DNA from: Nocardiopsis endophytica
Lineage (GTDB): Bacteria; Actinomycetota; Actinomycetes; Streptosporangiales; Streptosporangiaceae
NCBI RefSeq assembly: GCF_027706725.1
Contig: NZ_JAQFWQ010000051.1
Coordinates: 1 to 46,880, forward strand
Direction: 5' to 3'
DNA length: 46,880 nucleotides
The translations under genes were made by a program, and so were the position numbers. Under the pieces are notes generated by a model that did not search any database, was not told the origin of the DNA, and saw nothing but the letters and a program-made list of their open reading frames with translations. Position 1 is the first letter of the stretch, and every line of letters begins with the position of its first letter. Positions 36,133 to 44,163 of this stretch are shown here, piece by piece.

Positions 36133-38522
36133 CGGCCCTCACCTCCGTTCCGGGCCTGTCGGGCCTCCTGGAGCGCCCGCCACACCCGCTCGGGCGTGCA
36201 GGGCATGGGCACGTCGCGCACCCCGAAGGGGCGCAAGGCGTCCACCACCGCGCCGACCACCGCCGGGGTCGAGGCGATGGTGCCCGCCTCGCCCACCCCC
36301 TTGGAGCCCAGCGGGTTGGTGGTGGACGGGGTCACCGTCCGGTCGGTGGTGAAGCCGGGCAGGTCGGCCGCGGACGGCAGCAGGTAGTCCGCCATGGTCG
36401 CGGTCACCAGCGTGCCGTCGGCGTCGTGCACCGCCTCCTCGTACAGCGCCTGGCCGATGCCCTGGGCGAGCCCGCCGTGCACCTGGCCCTCCACGATCAG
36501 CGGGTTGATCACGGTGCCCACGTCGTCCACGGCCGTGTAGCCGCGGATGCGCACCGCCCCCGTCTCGGTGTCCACCTCCACCGCGCACAGGTGCGTGCCG
36601 TGCGGGTAGGAGAAGTCGGACGGGTCGTAGGCGGCGTCGGAGTCCAGGGACGGCTCGGCCCCCTCCGGCAGGTCGTGGGCGGCGAACACCGCCAGCGCCA
36701 CCTCCTGGATGGTGGCCGCCGGCCGCTCGGTGCCGCGCACCCGGAAGCGCCCGCCCTCGAACTCCAGGTCGTCCTCGGAGGCCTCCAGCATGTGCGCCGC
36801 CATCACCCGGGCCTTGCCCACCACCCGCTCGCAGGCGTGCACCAGCGCCGACCCGCCCACCACCAGCGAGCGCGAGCCGTAGGTGTCCAGCCCGCGCGGG
36901 GAGACCCGGGTGTCGCCGTGCAGCACCCGCACGTCCTCCACCGGGACGCCCAGACGGTCGGCGGCGATCTGCGACCAGGCGGTCTCGTGCCCCTGCCCGT
37001 GCGCCGAGGAGCCCGTCACCACCTCCACCTTGCCGCTGGGCAGCATCCGCACCGACGCGTGCTCCCACCCGCCGGCGCCGTAGTTCAGCTCGCCCAGCAT
37101 GCGCGAGGGCGCGATCCCGCACATCTCCGTGTACGTCGACACCCCGATGCCGAGCTGCACCGTGTCGCCGTCCTTGCGCCGCCGCTCCTGCTCGGCCCGC
37201 AGCTCGCGGTAGCCGAACAGGTCCAGCGCCCGGTCGGTGGCCGCCTCGTAGTCCCCGGTGTCGTAGGTGAGCCCGGCGACCGTGGTGTAGGGGAACTCCC
37301 CGCTGCCGATCCAGTTGCGGCGCCGCAGCTCCACCGGGTCCATGCCCAGCTCCTCGGCGAGCTCGCCCATGATCCGCTCGATGGCGTAGGTGGCCTCAGG
37401 CCGCCCCGCGCCCCGGTAGGCGTCGGTGGGCATCGTGGTGGTGAACACCCCGGTGCAGGTGAAGGAGTAGGCGTCCATCTTGTAGATGCCCGGGTACATG
37501 AACGCGCCCAGCAGCGGGACCCCGGGGGTGACCAGCATCAGGTAGGCGCCCATGTCGGCGAGCAGGTCCACCTTCAGCCCGCGCAGCCGCCCGTCGGCGT
37601 CGGCGGCCACGGACACGTCCTGGATCTGCGCCCGGCCGTGGTGGGTGGTCTGGAACCCCTCCGACCGGGACTCGGTCCACTTCACCGGGCGGCCCAGCCG
37701 CCGCGCGAGCAGGAGCAGCAGCACCTCCTCCGCGGTCACCTGCAGCTTCGAGCCGAAGCCGCCGCCCACGTCGGGGGCGACCACCCGGATGTCGTGCTCG
37801 GGGATCCCCGTGACGGTGGCCAGCATCAGCCGCAGCACGTGCGGGATCTGGGTGGCCGACCACATCGTGTACCCGCCCTCCTCGGGCTGGCACACCACCG
37901 AGCGCGGCTCCATGGCCGCGGGGATGAGGCGCTGCTGCCGGTAGCGCCGGGTCACGACGACGTCCGCCCCGGCGAAGGCCGCGTCCACGTCCCCGTTGGA
38001 GAACGGCCACACATAGGCCCGGTTGGTCCCGGCGTCGGCATGCACCGCGTCGGCGCCGTCGGCCAGGGCCTCCTCCAGGTCGAGCACCGCGGGCAGCGGC
38101 TCGTAGTCGACGTCGATCTCCTCCAGGGCGTCGGCGGCGCTCTCCGGGTCGCGGGCGACGACGCATGCCACCGCCTCCCCGGCGTAGCGCACCTCGTCCA
38201 CGGCCATCGGCGGGTGGGCCGGGGTGACCATGTCCTCGGTCACCGGCCAGGCGCAGGGCAGCGACCCCTGCTCGTCGGCGACGTCGGCGCCGGTGAACAC
38301 GGCCGCGACGCCGGGCATCTCCCGCGCGCGCGAGGCGTCCACGTTCCCGATCCGCGCGTGCGCCATGGGGCTGCGCAGGAACGCCACGTGCAGGGTGCCG
38401 GGGGGTTCGATGTTGTCGGTCCAGCGGGTGCGGCCGGTGAGCAGCCGGGCGTCCTCCTTGCGCGGCAGCGGGCGGCCGGTCTGCGGGGAGGTGTCGGGGG
38501 TGCTCTCGGGGGCGGCGGTCAT
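36129..38522 (-). CDS. coxL: CoxL-type molybdopterin large subunit, form II
   Basis: A 797-residue molybdopterin-cytosine-dinucleotide hydroxylase subunit. The active-site loop reads AYRGAGR (368-374), the form II signature, not the AYxCSFR loop of proven CO dehydrogenases, so CO is probably not the substrate. [30 protein letters not shown] and the C-terminal GSKGVGEAG with the catalytic glutamate are intact. Aldehydes, purines or other heterocycles are possible substrates. ATG at 38522 has GGGAGGTGGAG upstream and overlaps coxS by ATGA. No MoCo maturation genes (coxD/E/F) are adjacent. Confidence 0.93.
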   Translation of the reverse strand: MTAAPESTPDTSPQTGRPLPRKEDARLLTGRTRWTDNIEPPGTLHVAFLRSPMAHARIGNVDASRAREMPGVAAVFTGADVADEQGSLPCAWPVTEDMVTPAHPPMAVDEVRYAGEAVACVVARDPESAADALEEIDVDYEPLPAVLDLEEALADGADAVHADAGTNRAYVWPFSNGDVDAAFAGADVVVTRRYRQQRLIPAAMEPRSVVCQPEEGGYTMWSATQIPHVLRLMLATVTGIPEHDIRVVAPDVGGGFGSKLQVTAEEVLLLLLARRLGRPVKWTESRSEGFQTTHHGRAQIQDVSVAADADGRLRGLKVDLLADMGAYLMLVTPGVPLLGAFMYPGIYKMDAYSFTCTGVFTTTMPTDAYRGAGRPEATYAIERIMGELAEELGMDPVELRRRNWIGSGEFPYTTVAGLTYDTGDYEAATDRALDLFGYRELRAEQERRRKDGDTVQLGIGVSTYTEMCGIAPSRMLGELNYGAGGWEHASVRMLPSGKVEVVTGSSAHGQGHETAWSQIAADRLGVPVEDVRVLHGDTRVSPRGLDTYGSRSLVVGGSALVHACERVVGKARVMAAHMLEASEDDLEFEGGRFRVRGTERPAATIQEVALAVFAAHDLPEGAEPSLDSDAAYDPSDFSYPHGTHLCAVEVDTETGAVRIRGYTAVDDVGTVINPLIVEGQVHGGLAQGIGQALYEEAVHDADGTLVTATMADYLLPSAADLPGFTTDRTVTPSTTNPLGSKGVGEAGTIASTPAVVGAVVDALRPFGVRDVPMPCTPERVWRALQEARQARNGGEGR

Positions 38523-39073
38523 GCGGCTCCACCTCCCACCGGGGTGCGCTCGGTCGGGGCCTCGGCCGCGGCCAGGTCCTCCGCGTGCATCCCGGCCGTA
38601 CGCATCTCGGCCGCGCGCATCTCGGCCGCGGCGTCGAGGACGGCCGCGACGATGTTCGCGTAGCCCGTGCACCGGCACAGGTTCCCCTCCAGGCCCTCGC
38701 GGACCTCCTCCTCGGTCGGGTCGGGGTTGTCCTGCAGGAGGTCGGAGGCGGCCATGAGCATGCCGGGGGTGCAGTAGCCGCACTGGAGCGCGTGGCGGCG
38801 GTGGAACGCGGTCTGGAGGGGGTGCCAGGCACCGTCGGAGGCCATGCCCTCGACGGTGTCGATCCGGCTGCCGTCGGCCTGCACGGCCAGGACGGTGCAG
38901 CTCTTCACGGACGCGCCGTCCATCAGGACGGTGCAGGCGCCGCAGTTGCTCGTGTCGCACCCCACGGGGGTGCCGACCTTCCCGAGGCGGCGGAGGTGGT
39001 GGACGAGGAGTCGGCGGGCTTCGACCTGGTCGTCGTAGCGCACGCCGTCGACGGTGACGCGGATGTCGGGCAT
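38519..39073 (-). CDS. coxS: CoxS-type [2Fe-2S] subunit
   Basis: A 184-residue iron-sulfur subunit. Plant-type [2Fe-2S] ligands are in [16 protein letters not shown], and the second cluster is in QCGYCTPGM and CRCTGY. The last ~30 residues are a Met/Ala/Glu-rich extension absent from typical CoxS. ATG at 39073 fits the usual N-terminus ([12 protein letters not shown]), with GGGAGG about 11 nt upstream. It is the first gene of the coxS-L-M-G operon, under an AT-rich promoter region with a palindrome. Confidence 0.93.
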   Translation of the reverse strand: MPDIRVTVDGVRYDDQVEARRLLVHHLRRLGKVGTPVGCDTSNCGACTVLMDGASVKSCTVLAVQADGSRIDTVEGMASDGAWHPLQTAFHRRHALQCGYCTPGMLMAASDLLQDNPDPTEEEVREGLEGNLCRCTGYANIVAAVLDAAAEMRAAEMRTAGMHAEDLAAAEAPTERTPVGGGAA

Positions 39074-39125
39074 GGGGGCGCGGCCTCCCGTTCCGGATCG
39101 GCGGTCGCGCCCCAACCTAAATCAA

Positions 39126-39141
39126 AGTGATATGGATCACT
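39126..39141. promoter_or_regulatory. Palindromic operator AGTGAT-ATGG-ATCACT upstream of coxS
   Basis: Perfect 6-bp half-sites with a 4-bp centre, within an unusually AT-rich stretch 53-68 nt upstream of the coxS start. It probably binds a dimeric regulator. On the minus strand TTGCAA (39152-39147) lies upstream and TAGGTT (39118-39113) downstream, possible promoter boxes. Confidence 0.55.
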
Positions 39142-39188
39142 AGAGGTTGCAAAGGGTTGGGTCCCCGTGGGATCGGGGCGGCGCCCCG

Positions 39189-39413
39189 CTATCCGCGGTC
39201 GGCGGAGTCGGCGGAGTCGGCGGAGCCGCGGTCACGCGCGCGCACCATCGCCCGGGCGATCCCCGCCAGCCCCAGGCCGACCGCCAGCGCGGGCAGCACC
39301 CACACCAGGTCGAACCCCCACTCGCCGGTCCCGCGCATCAGGAAGGCCGCACCGAGGACGACGAAGCACAGGCCCGCGATGAGCGAGCCCCAGTCGGTCC
39401 TATGCCTTCTCAC
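39189..39413 (-). CDS. Small two-helix membrane protein
   Basis: A 74-residue protein with two hydrophobic segments (SLIAGLCFVVLGAAFLM and LVWVLPALAVGLGLAGI) and a charged C-terminus ending in a short SADSAD repeat. It overlaps the 3' end of the PspC/LiaF-like gene by 14 nt, so it is translationally coupled to it. GTG at 39413 is the only start. No function is known; similar small membrane proteins often follow PspC genes in actinobacteria. Confidence 0.75.
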   Translation of the reverse strand: MRRHRTDWGSLIAGLCFVVLGAAFLMRGTGEWGFDLVWVLPALAVGLGLAGIARAMVRARDRGSADSADSADRG

Positions 39414-40776
39414 GCCGCACCTCCAGGTCCCCCACGTACGAGGACAGCGTCACGTCCAGCACCGGGGCGTCCCCGGCCGCGGCGGGCTCCATCGTCTCCC
39501 GCACGTCCAGCCGCGGCCCCGACCGCATCGACTCGTCCACCCGGATCTCCCCGAACGCGGACGTGCCGTGCACCCGCACCCGCGCCTCCGGCGGCACGAC
39601 GACCTCCATCCCGCCGAAGCCGACCTTCGCGCGCACCGCCACCTCGTCGCCCGGCCCCAGCTCCATCCGGGTCAGGTCGATCTCGGCGGTGCCCCCGGTC
39701 AGCTCGAACGGGCGCTGCGCCTCGGCGACCGTCCGCGGCCGCCACTGGGCCTCGCCGAAGCGCATCCCCGTCAGATCGGTGGCCGAGGCCGCCACCAGCA
39801 GAACCGCCACCAGCACCCCCACGACCGCGAGGCCGCGCGGGTCGCCGACCCACGCCCCCGCGACCAGCGCCAGCCCGATGATCACCGCGACGCTCCCCAG
39901 GTAGAGCGGCCCCGACTGGGGCCCGACCAGGGCCGCGAGCGAGAACTCGCCCGTGGCGAGCATGAACCCGCCGGCGGCGGCGACCGCCGCCCAGAAGGCG
40001 AACGCCAGCAGCCGCGTCCCCCGTGCGCGCCTGCGGCGCGGACGGTGCTTCTCCGACGCCTCCGGGGCCTCCGGTGACAGGGCCTCCGGAGATGGGCCCT
40101 CCGGCGGCTCCGGGGCCCCCGGTGCCTCCGGTTCCTCCGGTTCCTCCGGTGGCTCCGAGGACTCCGAAGGCCGCTGGGCCGCCGCACCGCCCGGTACCCC
40201 GCCGCCCAGCACCGCCAGGTCGATCGGCCCCGCCGGGGCCTGCGCCCACGGCTGCGCCGGGTTGTAGTACGCCGGGCCCGGCTCCGGCTCGGGCGCCGGG
40301 GGCGGCGGCGCATGCCGCCGCAGCAGCGACGGCAGCTCCCGGAACTCCCTCTGCAGCACCACGCCCCGCCCGTGCGCCGTCAGCAGTCCCAGCACCAGCG
40401 GCGCCGCCAGCACCAGCGTCCCCCAGGCCACCCCGCCCACCAGGCTCAGCGCCGTGGCCACCGCCAGCGCCGCCGCCAGCAGCGTCGGCACCGTCCGCGC
40501 CGGGATCTGCCGGTTGAGCAGCTGCTCGGCCATCGCCGGTCCGCCCCGGGCGTCCCGCATCGCCAGCCAGGCGCCCACGTACAGCAGCACCCCCACCAGC
40601 CCGGCCAGCCCGGTCAGGCAGAACGCCACCCGCCACAGCACCGGGTCCGTCCCGGTGTAGCGGCCCAGCCCCGCGCACACCCCGGTGAGCACGCCCGCGT
40701 CGGGGCGGCGGCGCAGCCCCTCGTCCGCGGTCGCCTCCCCCGCGGTCGTGTCCCCGGCGTTGTCCATGCTCCCCAT
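39400..40776 (-). CDS. PspC-domain membrane protein with LiaF-like C-terminus
   Basis: A 458-residue protein. The N-terminal PspC domain (GLRRRPDAGVLTGVCAGLGRYTGTDPVLWRVAFCL... YVGAWLAMRD) is followed by membrane helices, a Pro/Glu-rich linker, more helices and a beta-rich C-terminal domain (GGTAEIDLTRMELGPGDEVAVRAKVGFGGMEVVVPP) of the LiaF/DUF2154 cell-wall-response type. LiaF proteins inhibit their partner kinase in envelope stress systems. It diverges from a PspC-bearing kinase gene, suggesting one module. ATG at 40776 is chosen; an ATG at 40767 is nearly equivalent. Confidence 0.85.
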   Translation of the reverse strand: MGSMDNAGDTTAGEATADEGLRRRPDAGVLTGVCAGLGRYTGTDPVLWRVAFCLTGLAGLVGVLLYVGAWLAMRDARGGPAMAEQLLNRQIPARTVPTLLAAALAVATALSLVGGVAWGTLVLAAPLVLGLLTAHGRGVVLQREFRELPSLLRRHAPPPPAPEPEPGPAYYNPAQPWAQAPAGPIDLAVLGGGVPGGAAAQRPSESSEPPEEPEEPEAPGAPEPPEGPSPEALSPEAPEASEKHRPRRRRARGTRLLAFAFWAAVAAAGGFMLATGEFSLAALVGPQSGPLYLGSVAVIIGLALVAGAWVGDPRGLAVVGVLVAVLLVAASATDLTGMRFGEAQWRPRTVAEAQRPFELTGGTAEIDLTRMELGPGDEVAVRAKVGFGGMEVVVPPEARVRVHGTSAFGEIRVDESMRSGPRLDVRETMEPAAAGDAPVLDVTLSSYVGDLEVRREKA

Positions 40777-40813
40777 CGTCGCCCCCCGAAGGCCCCGTGC
40801 CCATCGGGGACCA

Positions 40814-40876
40814 CCCTGACCCCTCCCTGAGGCGCCCCCTCCCCACCCCGGCCGCACCTTCCGGGCGCGCCCCTGA
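40814..40876. promoter_or_regulatory. Three CCCTGA repeats in the divergent PspC/kinase promoter region
   Basis: CCCTGA occurs at 40814-40819 and 40825-40830, exactly one helical turn apart, and again at 40871-40876. The position between the divergent PspC and kinase genes suits a response-regulator binding site. Confidence 0.4.
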
Positions 40877-40938
40877 TGCCCCGCCGCCCGCCCCGGGGGC
40901 ATGCTGGAGTCCCGCGGAGGAAAAGGGGAGCACAGGCG

Positions 40939-42147
40939 ATGTCGGACACGGCGGCGGCCGAGGAGGCGCCGCGCATGCAGCGCGCCCGGGACGGGCGGCT
41001 GGTCGCGGGCGTCGGCGCGGGAATGGCCCGCCACCTGGGAATATCGACCACGGTGGTGCGCCTGGCCCTGCTCGCCCTCGGCTTCGCCGGTATCGGCATC
41101 GCCGTCTACTTCGCCCTGGTGTTCTTCGTCCCCGCCGAGGCCGCCGCGGACCCCCGGGAGCGCGCCGAGTCCGCCCGCCGCCAGGGCCGCGACCTGGCCC
41201 AGCTGCTCGCCTACCTCGCCGTCGCCGGGGTCGTCGGCATGCTCTTCCTGGTCTTCGGCGGGCTGTTCGACCCCCTGCTGTGGCTCATCGTCTTCGGCGC
41301 CATCGGCGGCGCCATCCTCTGGCAGCAGGCCAACCCCGCCCAGCGCGACGAGTGGGTGTCGGCCACCTCGCTGCGCTCCCGCACCGGCGTCCTGCGCGCC
41401 GGGGCCGGGATCCTCCTCATCGTCATCGGGGTCTTCGGCTTCCTCGCCTTCCAGCAGCAGCTCCACGAGGCCCGCGCCGGGCTCACCTTCGCCGTCGCCA
41501 CCCTCGCCGGGATCAGCCTCGTGGCCGCACCCTGGATCGTCGGGCTCGTCCGCGAGCGCGACAGGGAGCGGCGCGAGCGCATCCGCAACCAGGAGCGCGC
41601 CGAACTCGCCGCGCACATCCACGACTCGGTGCTGCACACCCTCACCCTGATCCAGCGCCGCGCCGAGGACCCCCGCGAGGTGCAGCGACTGGCCCGCGTG
41701 CAGGAGCGCGCGCTGCGCGGCTGGCTGTACCAGCGCCCCGCTGACGCGGAGACCACCGTCAAGGCCGCCCTGGAGCGCGTCGCCGCAGAGGTGGAGGAGG
41801 TGCACGGCGTGCCCATCGACGTGGTGTGCGTGGGCGACGGGGACATGGACGACGCGATCCACGCCGAACTGCGCGCCGCCCGTGAGGCCATGGTCAACGC
41901 CTCCAAGTACGCGGGCCCGGAGACCGTCTCCGTCTACGGGGAGGTGGAGCCCGAGCAGGTCCTGGTGTTCGTGCGCGACCGCGGCCCCGGGTTCGACCTG
42001 GACGCGGTGCCTCAGGACCGTATGGGGGTGCGCGGGTCCATCGTCGGGCGCATGGAGCGCCACGGGGGCAGCGCCCGCATCCGCACCTCCCCGGGGGAGG
42101 GCACCGAAGTGCAGCTCACGATGCCGCGCATCAAGGGCGCCGAGTAG
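40939..42147 (+). CDS. PspC-fused sensor histidine kinase
   Basis: A 402-residue kinase. The N-terminus is a PspC domain (DGRLVAGVGAGMARHLGISTTVVRLALLAL), followed by several membrane helices to about residue 205. The transmitter has the NarL-family H-box LAAHIHDSVLHTLTLIQRR with phosphoacceptor H228 followed by D229. The ATPase domain has AAREAMVNASKYAG (N box) and a G box near GVRGSIVGRMERHGG. ATG at 40939 has GGAGGAAAAGGGGAG upstream. The cognate regulator is 103 nt downstream. The system is similar in plan to LiaFSR/DesKR, with cell-envelope or membrane stress the likely signal. Confidence 0.9.
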   Translation: MSDTAAAEEAPRMQRARDGRLVAGVGAGMARHLGISTTVVRLALLALGFAGIGIAVYFALVFFVPAEAAADPRERAESARRQGRDLAQLLAYLAVAGVVGMLFLVFGGLFDPLLWLIVFGAIGGAILWQQANPAQRDEWVSATSLRSRTGVLRAGAGILLIVIGVFGFLAFQQQLHEARAGLTFAVATLAGISLVAAPWIVGLVRERDRERRERIRNQERAELAAHIHDSVLHTLTLIQRRAEDPREVQRLARVQERALRGWLYQRPADAETTVKAALERVAAEVEEVHGVPIDVVCVGDGDMDDAIHAELRAAREAMVNASKYAGPETVSVYGEVEPEQVLVFVRDRGPGFDLDAVPQDRMGVRGSIVGRMERHGGSARIRTSPGEGTEVQLTMPRIKGAE

Positions 42148-42250
42148 GCGCCAGGGGGCGCCGAGCGAGCGCCGGGGGAGCGCGGGAGCGGTCGCCGCAC
42201 CCGCGCGCGCATGGCCGGGGTCGGGCAGCACCACCGAATCGGAGGCCCGG

Positions 42251-42940
42251 GTGGGTACAGTCGCCTATGTGGGAGACGACAATGAGACCTTTGCCGGAGG
42301 CGCGGCGGTACCCCGCGTCGTGATCGTCGACGACCACCGGCTGTTCCGCAGCGGGGTTCGCGGCGAACTGGGCGACGCCGTCGAGGTCGTCGGGGAGGCC
42401 GGGGACGTCGACTCCGCCGTCCGCGTCATCGCCGAGCACGGTCCCGACCTGGTGCTGCTCGACGTGCACCTGCCCGGCGGCGGAGGGGTGGAGGTGCTGC
42501 GCCGCGTCCTGGCCCGCCAGCCCGAGGTGCGGTTCCTGGCGCTGTCGGTCTCCGACGCCGCCGAGGACGTCATCGGCGTGGTGCGCGGCGGCGCCCGCGG
42601 CTACGTCACCAAGACCATCTCCGGCCGCGAGCTGGCCGACGCCATCGTGCGGGTGGCCGACGGCGACGCCGTGTTCTCCCCGCGGCTGGCCGGGTTCGTG
42701 CTGGACGCCTTCGCCGCCACCGACGCCCCGCCCATGGACCCCGAGCTGGACCGGCTGACCCAGCGCGAGCGCGAGGTGCTGCGGCTCATCGCCCGCGGCT
42801 ACGCCTACAAGGAGGTCGCCAAGGAGCTGTTCATCTCGGTGAAGACCGTGGAGACCCACGTGTCGTCCGTGCTGCGCAAGCTCCAGCTCTCCAACCGCCA
42901 CGAGCTCAGCCGCTGGGCCACCGCCCGCAAGCTGGTCTGA
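42251..42940 (+). CDS. LuxR/NarL-family response regulator
   Basis: A 229-residue regulator. The receiver has the acidic pocket in VIVDDHRLF, phosphorylated D71 in LVLLDVHLPGG and K121 in GYVTKTI. The LuxR helix-turn-helix is LTQREREVLRLIARGYAYKEVAKELFISVKTVETHVSSVLRKLQL. GTG at 42251 has GGAGG 5 nt upstream. A GTG at 42269, 7 nt after the hexamer TACAGT, would give a shorter leaderless product. It is the partner of the upstream PspC-kinase. Confidence 0.92.
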   Translation: MGTVAYVGDDNETFAGGAAVPRVVIVDDHRLFRSGVRGELGDAVEVVGEAGDVDSAVRVIAEHGPDLVLLDVHLPGGGGVEVLRRVLARQPEVRFLALSVSDAAEDVIGVVRGGARGYVTKTISGRELADAIVRVADGDAVFSPRLAGFVLDAFAATDAPPMDPELDRLTQREREVLRLIARGYAYKEVAKELFISVKTVETHVSSVLRKLQLSNRHELSRWATARKLV

Positions 42941-42942
42941 CC

Positions 42943-43020
42943 GGCCTCCCGTTGATCTCGGGAAAGTCGGGCTCATGACGGCCCTCTTAAGGCCGACTTC
43001 CCCGAGATCAACGCGGGAGG
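42943..43020. repeat. Intergenic palindromic element (copy 4)
   Basis: Left arm CGTTGATCTCGGGAAAGTCG (from 42950) pairs with right arm GACTTCCCCGAGATCAACG (to 43013) almost perfectly. The stem can extend outward through CCTCC/GGAGG. It lies between the convergent regulator and nucleoside hydrolase genes, where it could act as a bidirectional terminator. Confidence 0.8.
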
Positions 43021-43045
43021 GGCCCACACGGGCCCCTCCTGTGCT

Positions 43046-43981
43046 CTACCGCAGGGCGTCGGTCATCCGCTCCAGGAAGGTCGCGGCGTCGGCGTCCTGC
43101 ACGAGGGTCACGCGCGGGCGGTCCTCGTCGTCGGGGCGCGAGAACGGGCGCAGGTCGGCGATGGTCAGCCCGCGGGTGTACTCGCCCTTCAGCTCCACCC
43201 GGATCGGGCGCTCCACCGACCGGGTCACCAGCCCGGGGTCGAGCAGGATGCCCGCCGCCAGCGGGTCGTGCATGGCGCTCTGCCGCACCCCGAAGACACT
43301 GCTGTACCAGCCGAAGTAGAAGTCCAGGAAGTCGGCGGTGCGCTGCGCGCGCTCGCCCGCGACCTCGCGGAGCGCGTCGAGCCAGGCCCCCGGCATGACC
43401 GCCTTCATCGTCACGTCCAGCGCCACCAGCGTCAGGTCGAACCCGGCCGCGAACACCCGCTCGGCGGCCTCCGGGTCGTTGGAGGTGTTGGCCTCCGCCC
43501 ACGGGGTGACGTTGCCCGGCTCCTGGACGGCGCCGCCCATCACCACGACGCGGCGCAGCAGCTTGGGCAGCTCCGGCTCCAGCCCCAGGGCCAGTCCGAT
43601 GTTGGTCAGCGGCCCCACCGCCAGCAGGTCGATCTCGCCCGGGTTCGCGCGGGCCAGCCGCACCAGCAGCTCGGCCGCCGACTCCTCCACCGGGGAGCCC
43701 TTGGGCGCGGGCAGGATGACGTCGCCCAGCCCGTTGGCGCCGTGCACCGACTCGGCCAGCGACGGCTCCTGCACCAGGGGGCGTCCTGCGCCGCGGGCCA
43801 CCGGCACCTCGGGGCGTCCGTAGAGCTCCAGCAGCCGAAGTGCGTTGTCGGTGGTGGTCTCGACGGCGTTGTTGCCGAAGACGGTGCCGACGCCGACGAG
43901 TTCCACCTCCGGCTGCGCGGTCAGGTACGCGAGCGCGAGCGCGTCGTCGATACCCGGGTCGCAGTCGATGAAGACCCGCAC
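43046..43981 (-). CDS. Inosine/uridine-preferring nucleoside hydrolase
   Basis: A 311-residue member of the nucleoside hydrolase family. The calcium-binding signature DCDPGIDD is at residues 6-13, immediately after the start. GTVFGNNAVETTTDNA, AVGPLTNIGLAL and VVVMGGAV are further family segments, and MHDPLAAG carries the conserved late histidine/aspartate pair. It cleaves ribonucleosides to base and ribose; base preference cannot be read. GTG at 43981 has GGGGGG 6 nt upstream and matches family N-termini; ATGs at 44002 and 44008 are alternatives. It is divergent from pcrA. Confidence 0.9.
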   Translation of the reverse strand: MRVFIDCDPGIDDALALAYLTAQPEVELVGVGTVFGNNAVETTTDNALRLLELYGRPEVPVARGAGRPLVQEPSLAESVHGANGLGDVILPAPKGSPVEESAAELLVRLARANPGEIDLLAVGPLTNIGLALGLEPELPKLLRRVVVMGGAVQEPGNVTPWAEANTSNDPEAAERVFAAGFDLTLVALDVTMKAVMPGAWLDALREVAGERAQRTADFLDFYFGWYSSVFGVRQSAMHDPLAAGILLDPGLVTRSVERPIRVELKGEYTRGLTIADLRPFSRPDDEDRPRVTLVQDADAATFLERMTDALR

Positions 43982-44151
43982 GGGAATCCCCCCATTTCGC
44001 ATGATCATCGTTGGTTCCGGTCCAGAATAGGGCTGCTCAGGGGGTGTCCCGCCGAGGCGCGCACCCCGAGGGCGGCCGCGTCGGCGGCCGCGTCGCCGGG
44101 ACGGCCGCGGTCGGGAGGCGCGGGGAGGAGGAAGCAGGGGGCGAGTCCTCA

Positions 44152-44157
44152 TAGGCT
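44152..44157 (+). promoter_or_regulatory. pcrA -10 hexamer (TAGGCT), likely leaderless
   Basis: TAGGCT fits TANNNT and ends 6 nt before the GTG at 44164, with no ribosome site. Confidence 0.5.
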
Positions 44158-44163
44158 TGGTGG

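Noticed and set aside
36129-39073. True CO dehydrogenase
   Set aside because: The CoxL active-site loop is AYRGAGR, not the AYxCSFR loop of form I enzymes, so CO oxidation is not claimed.
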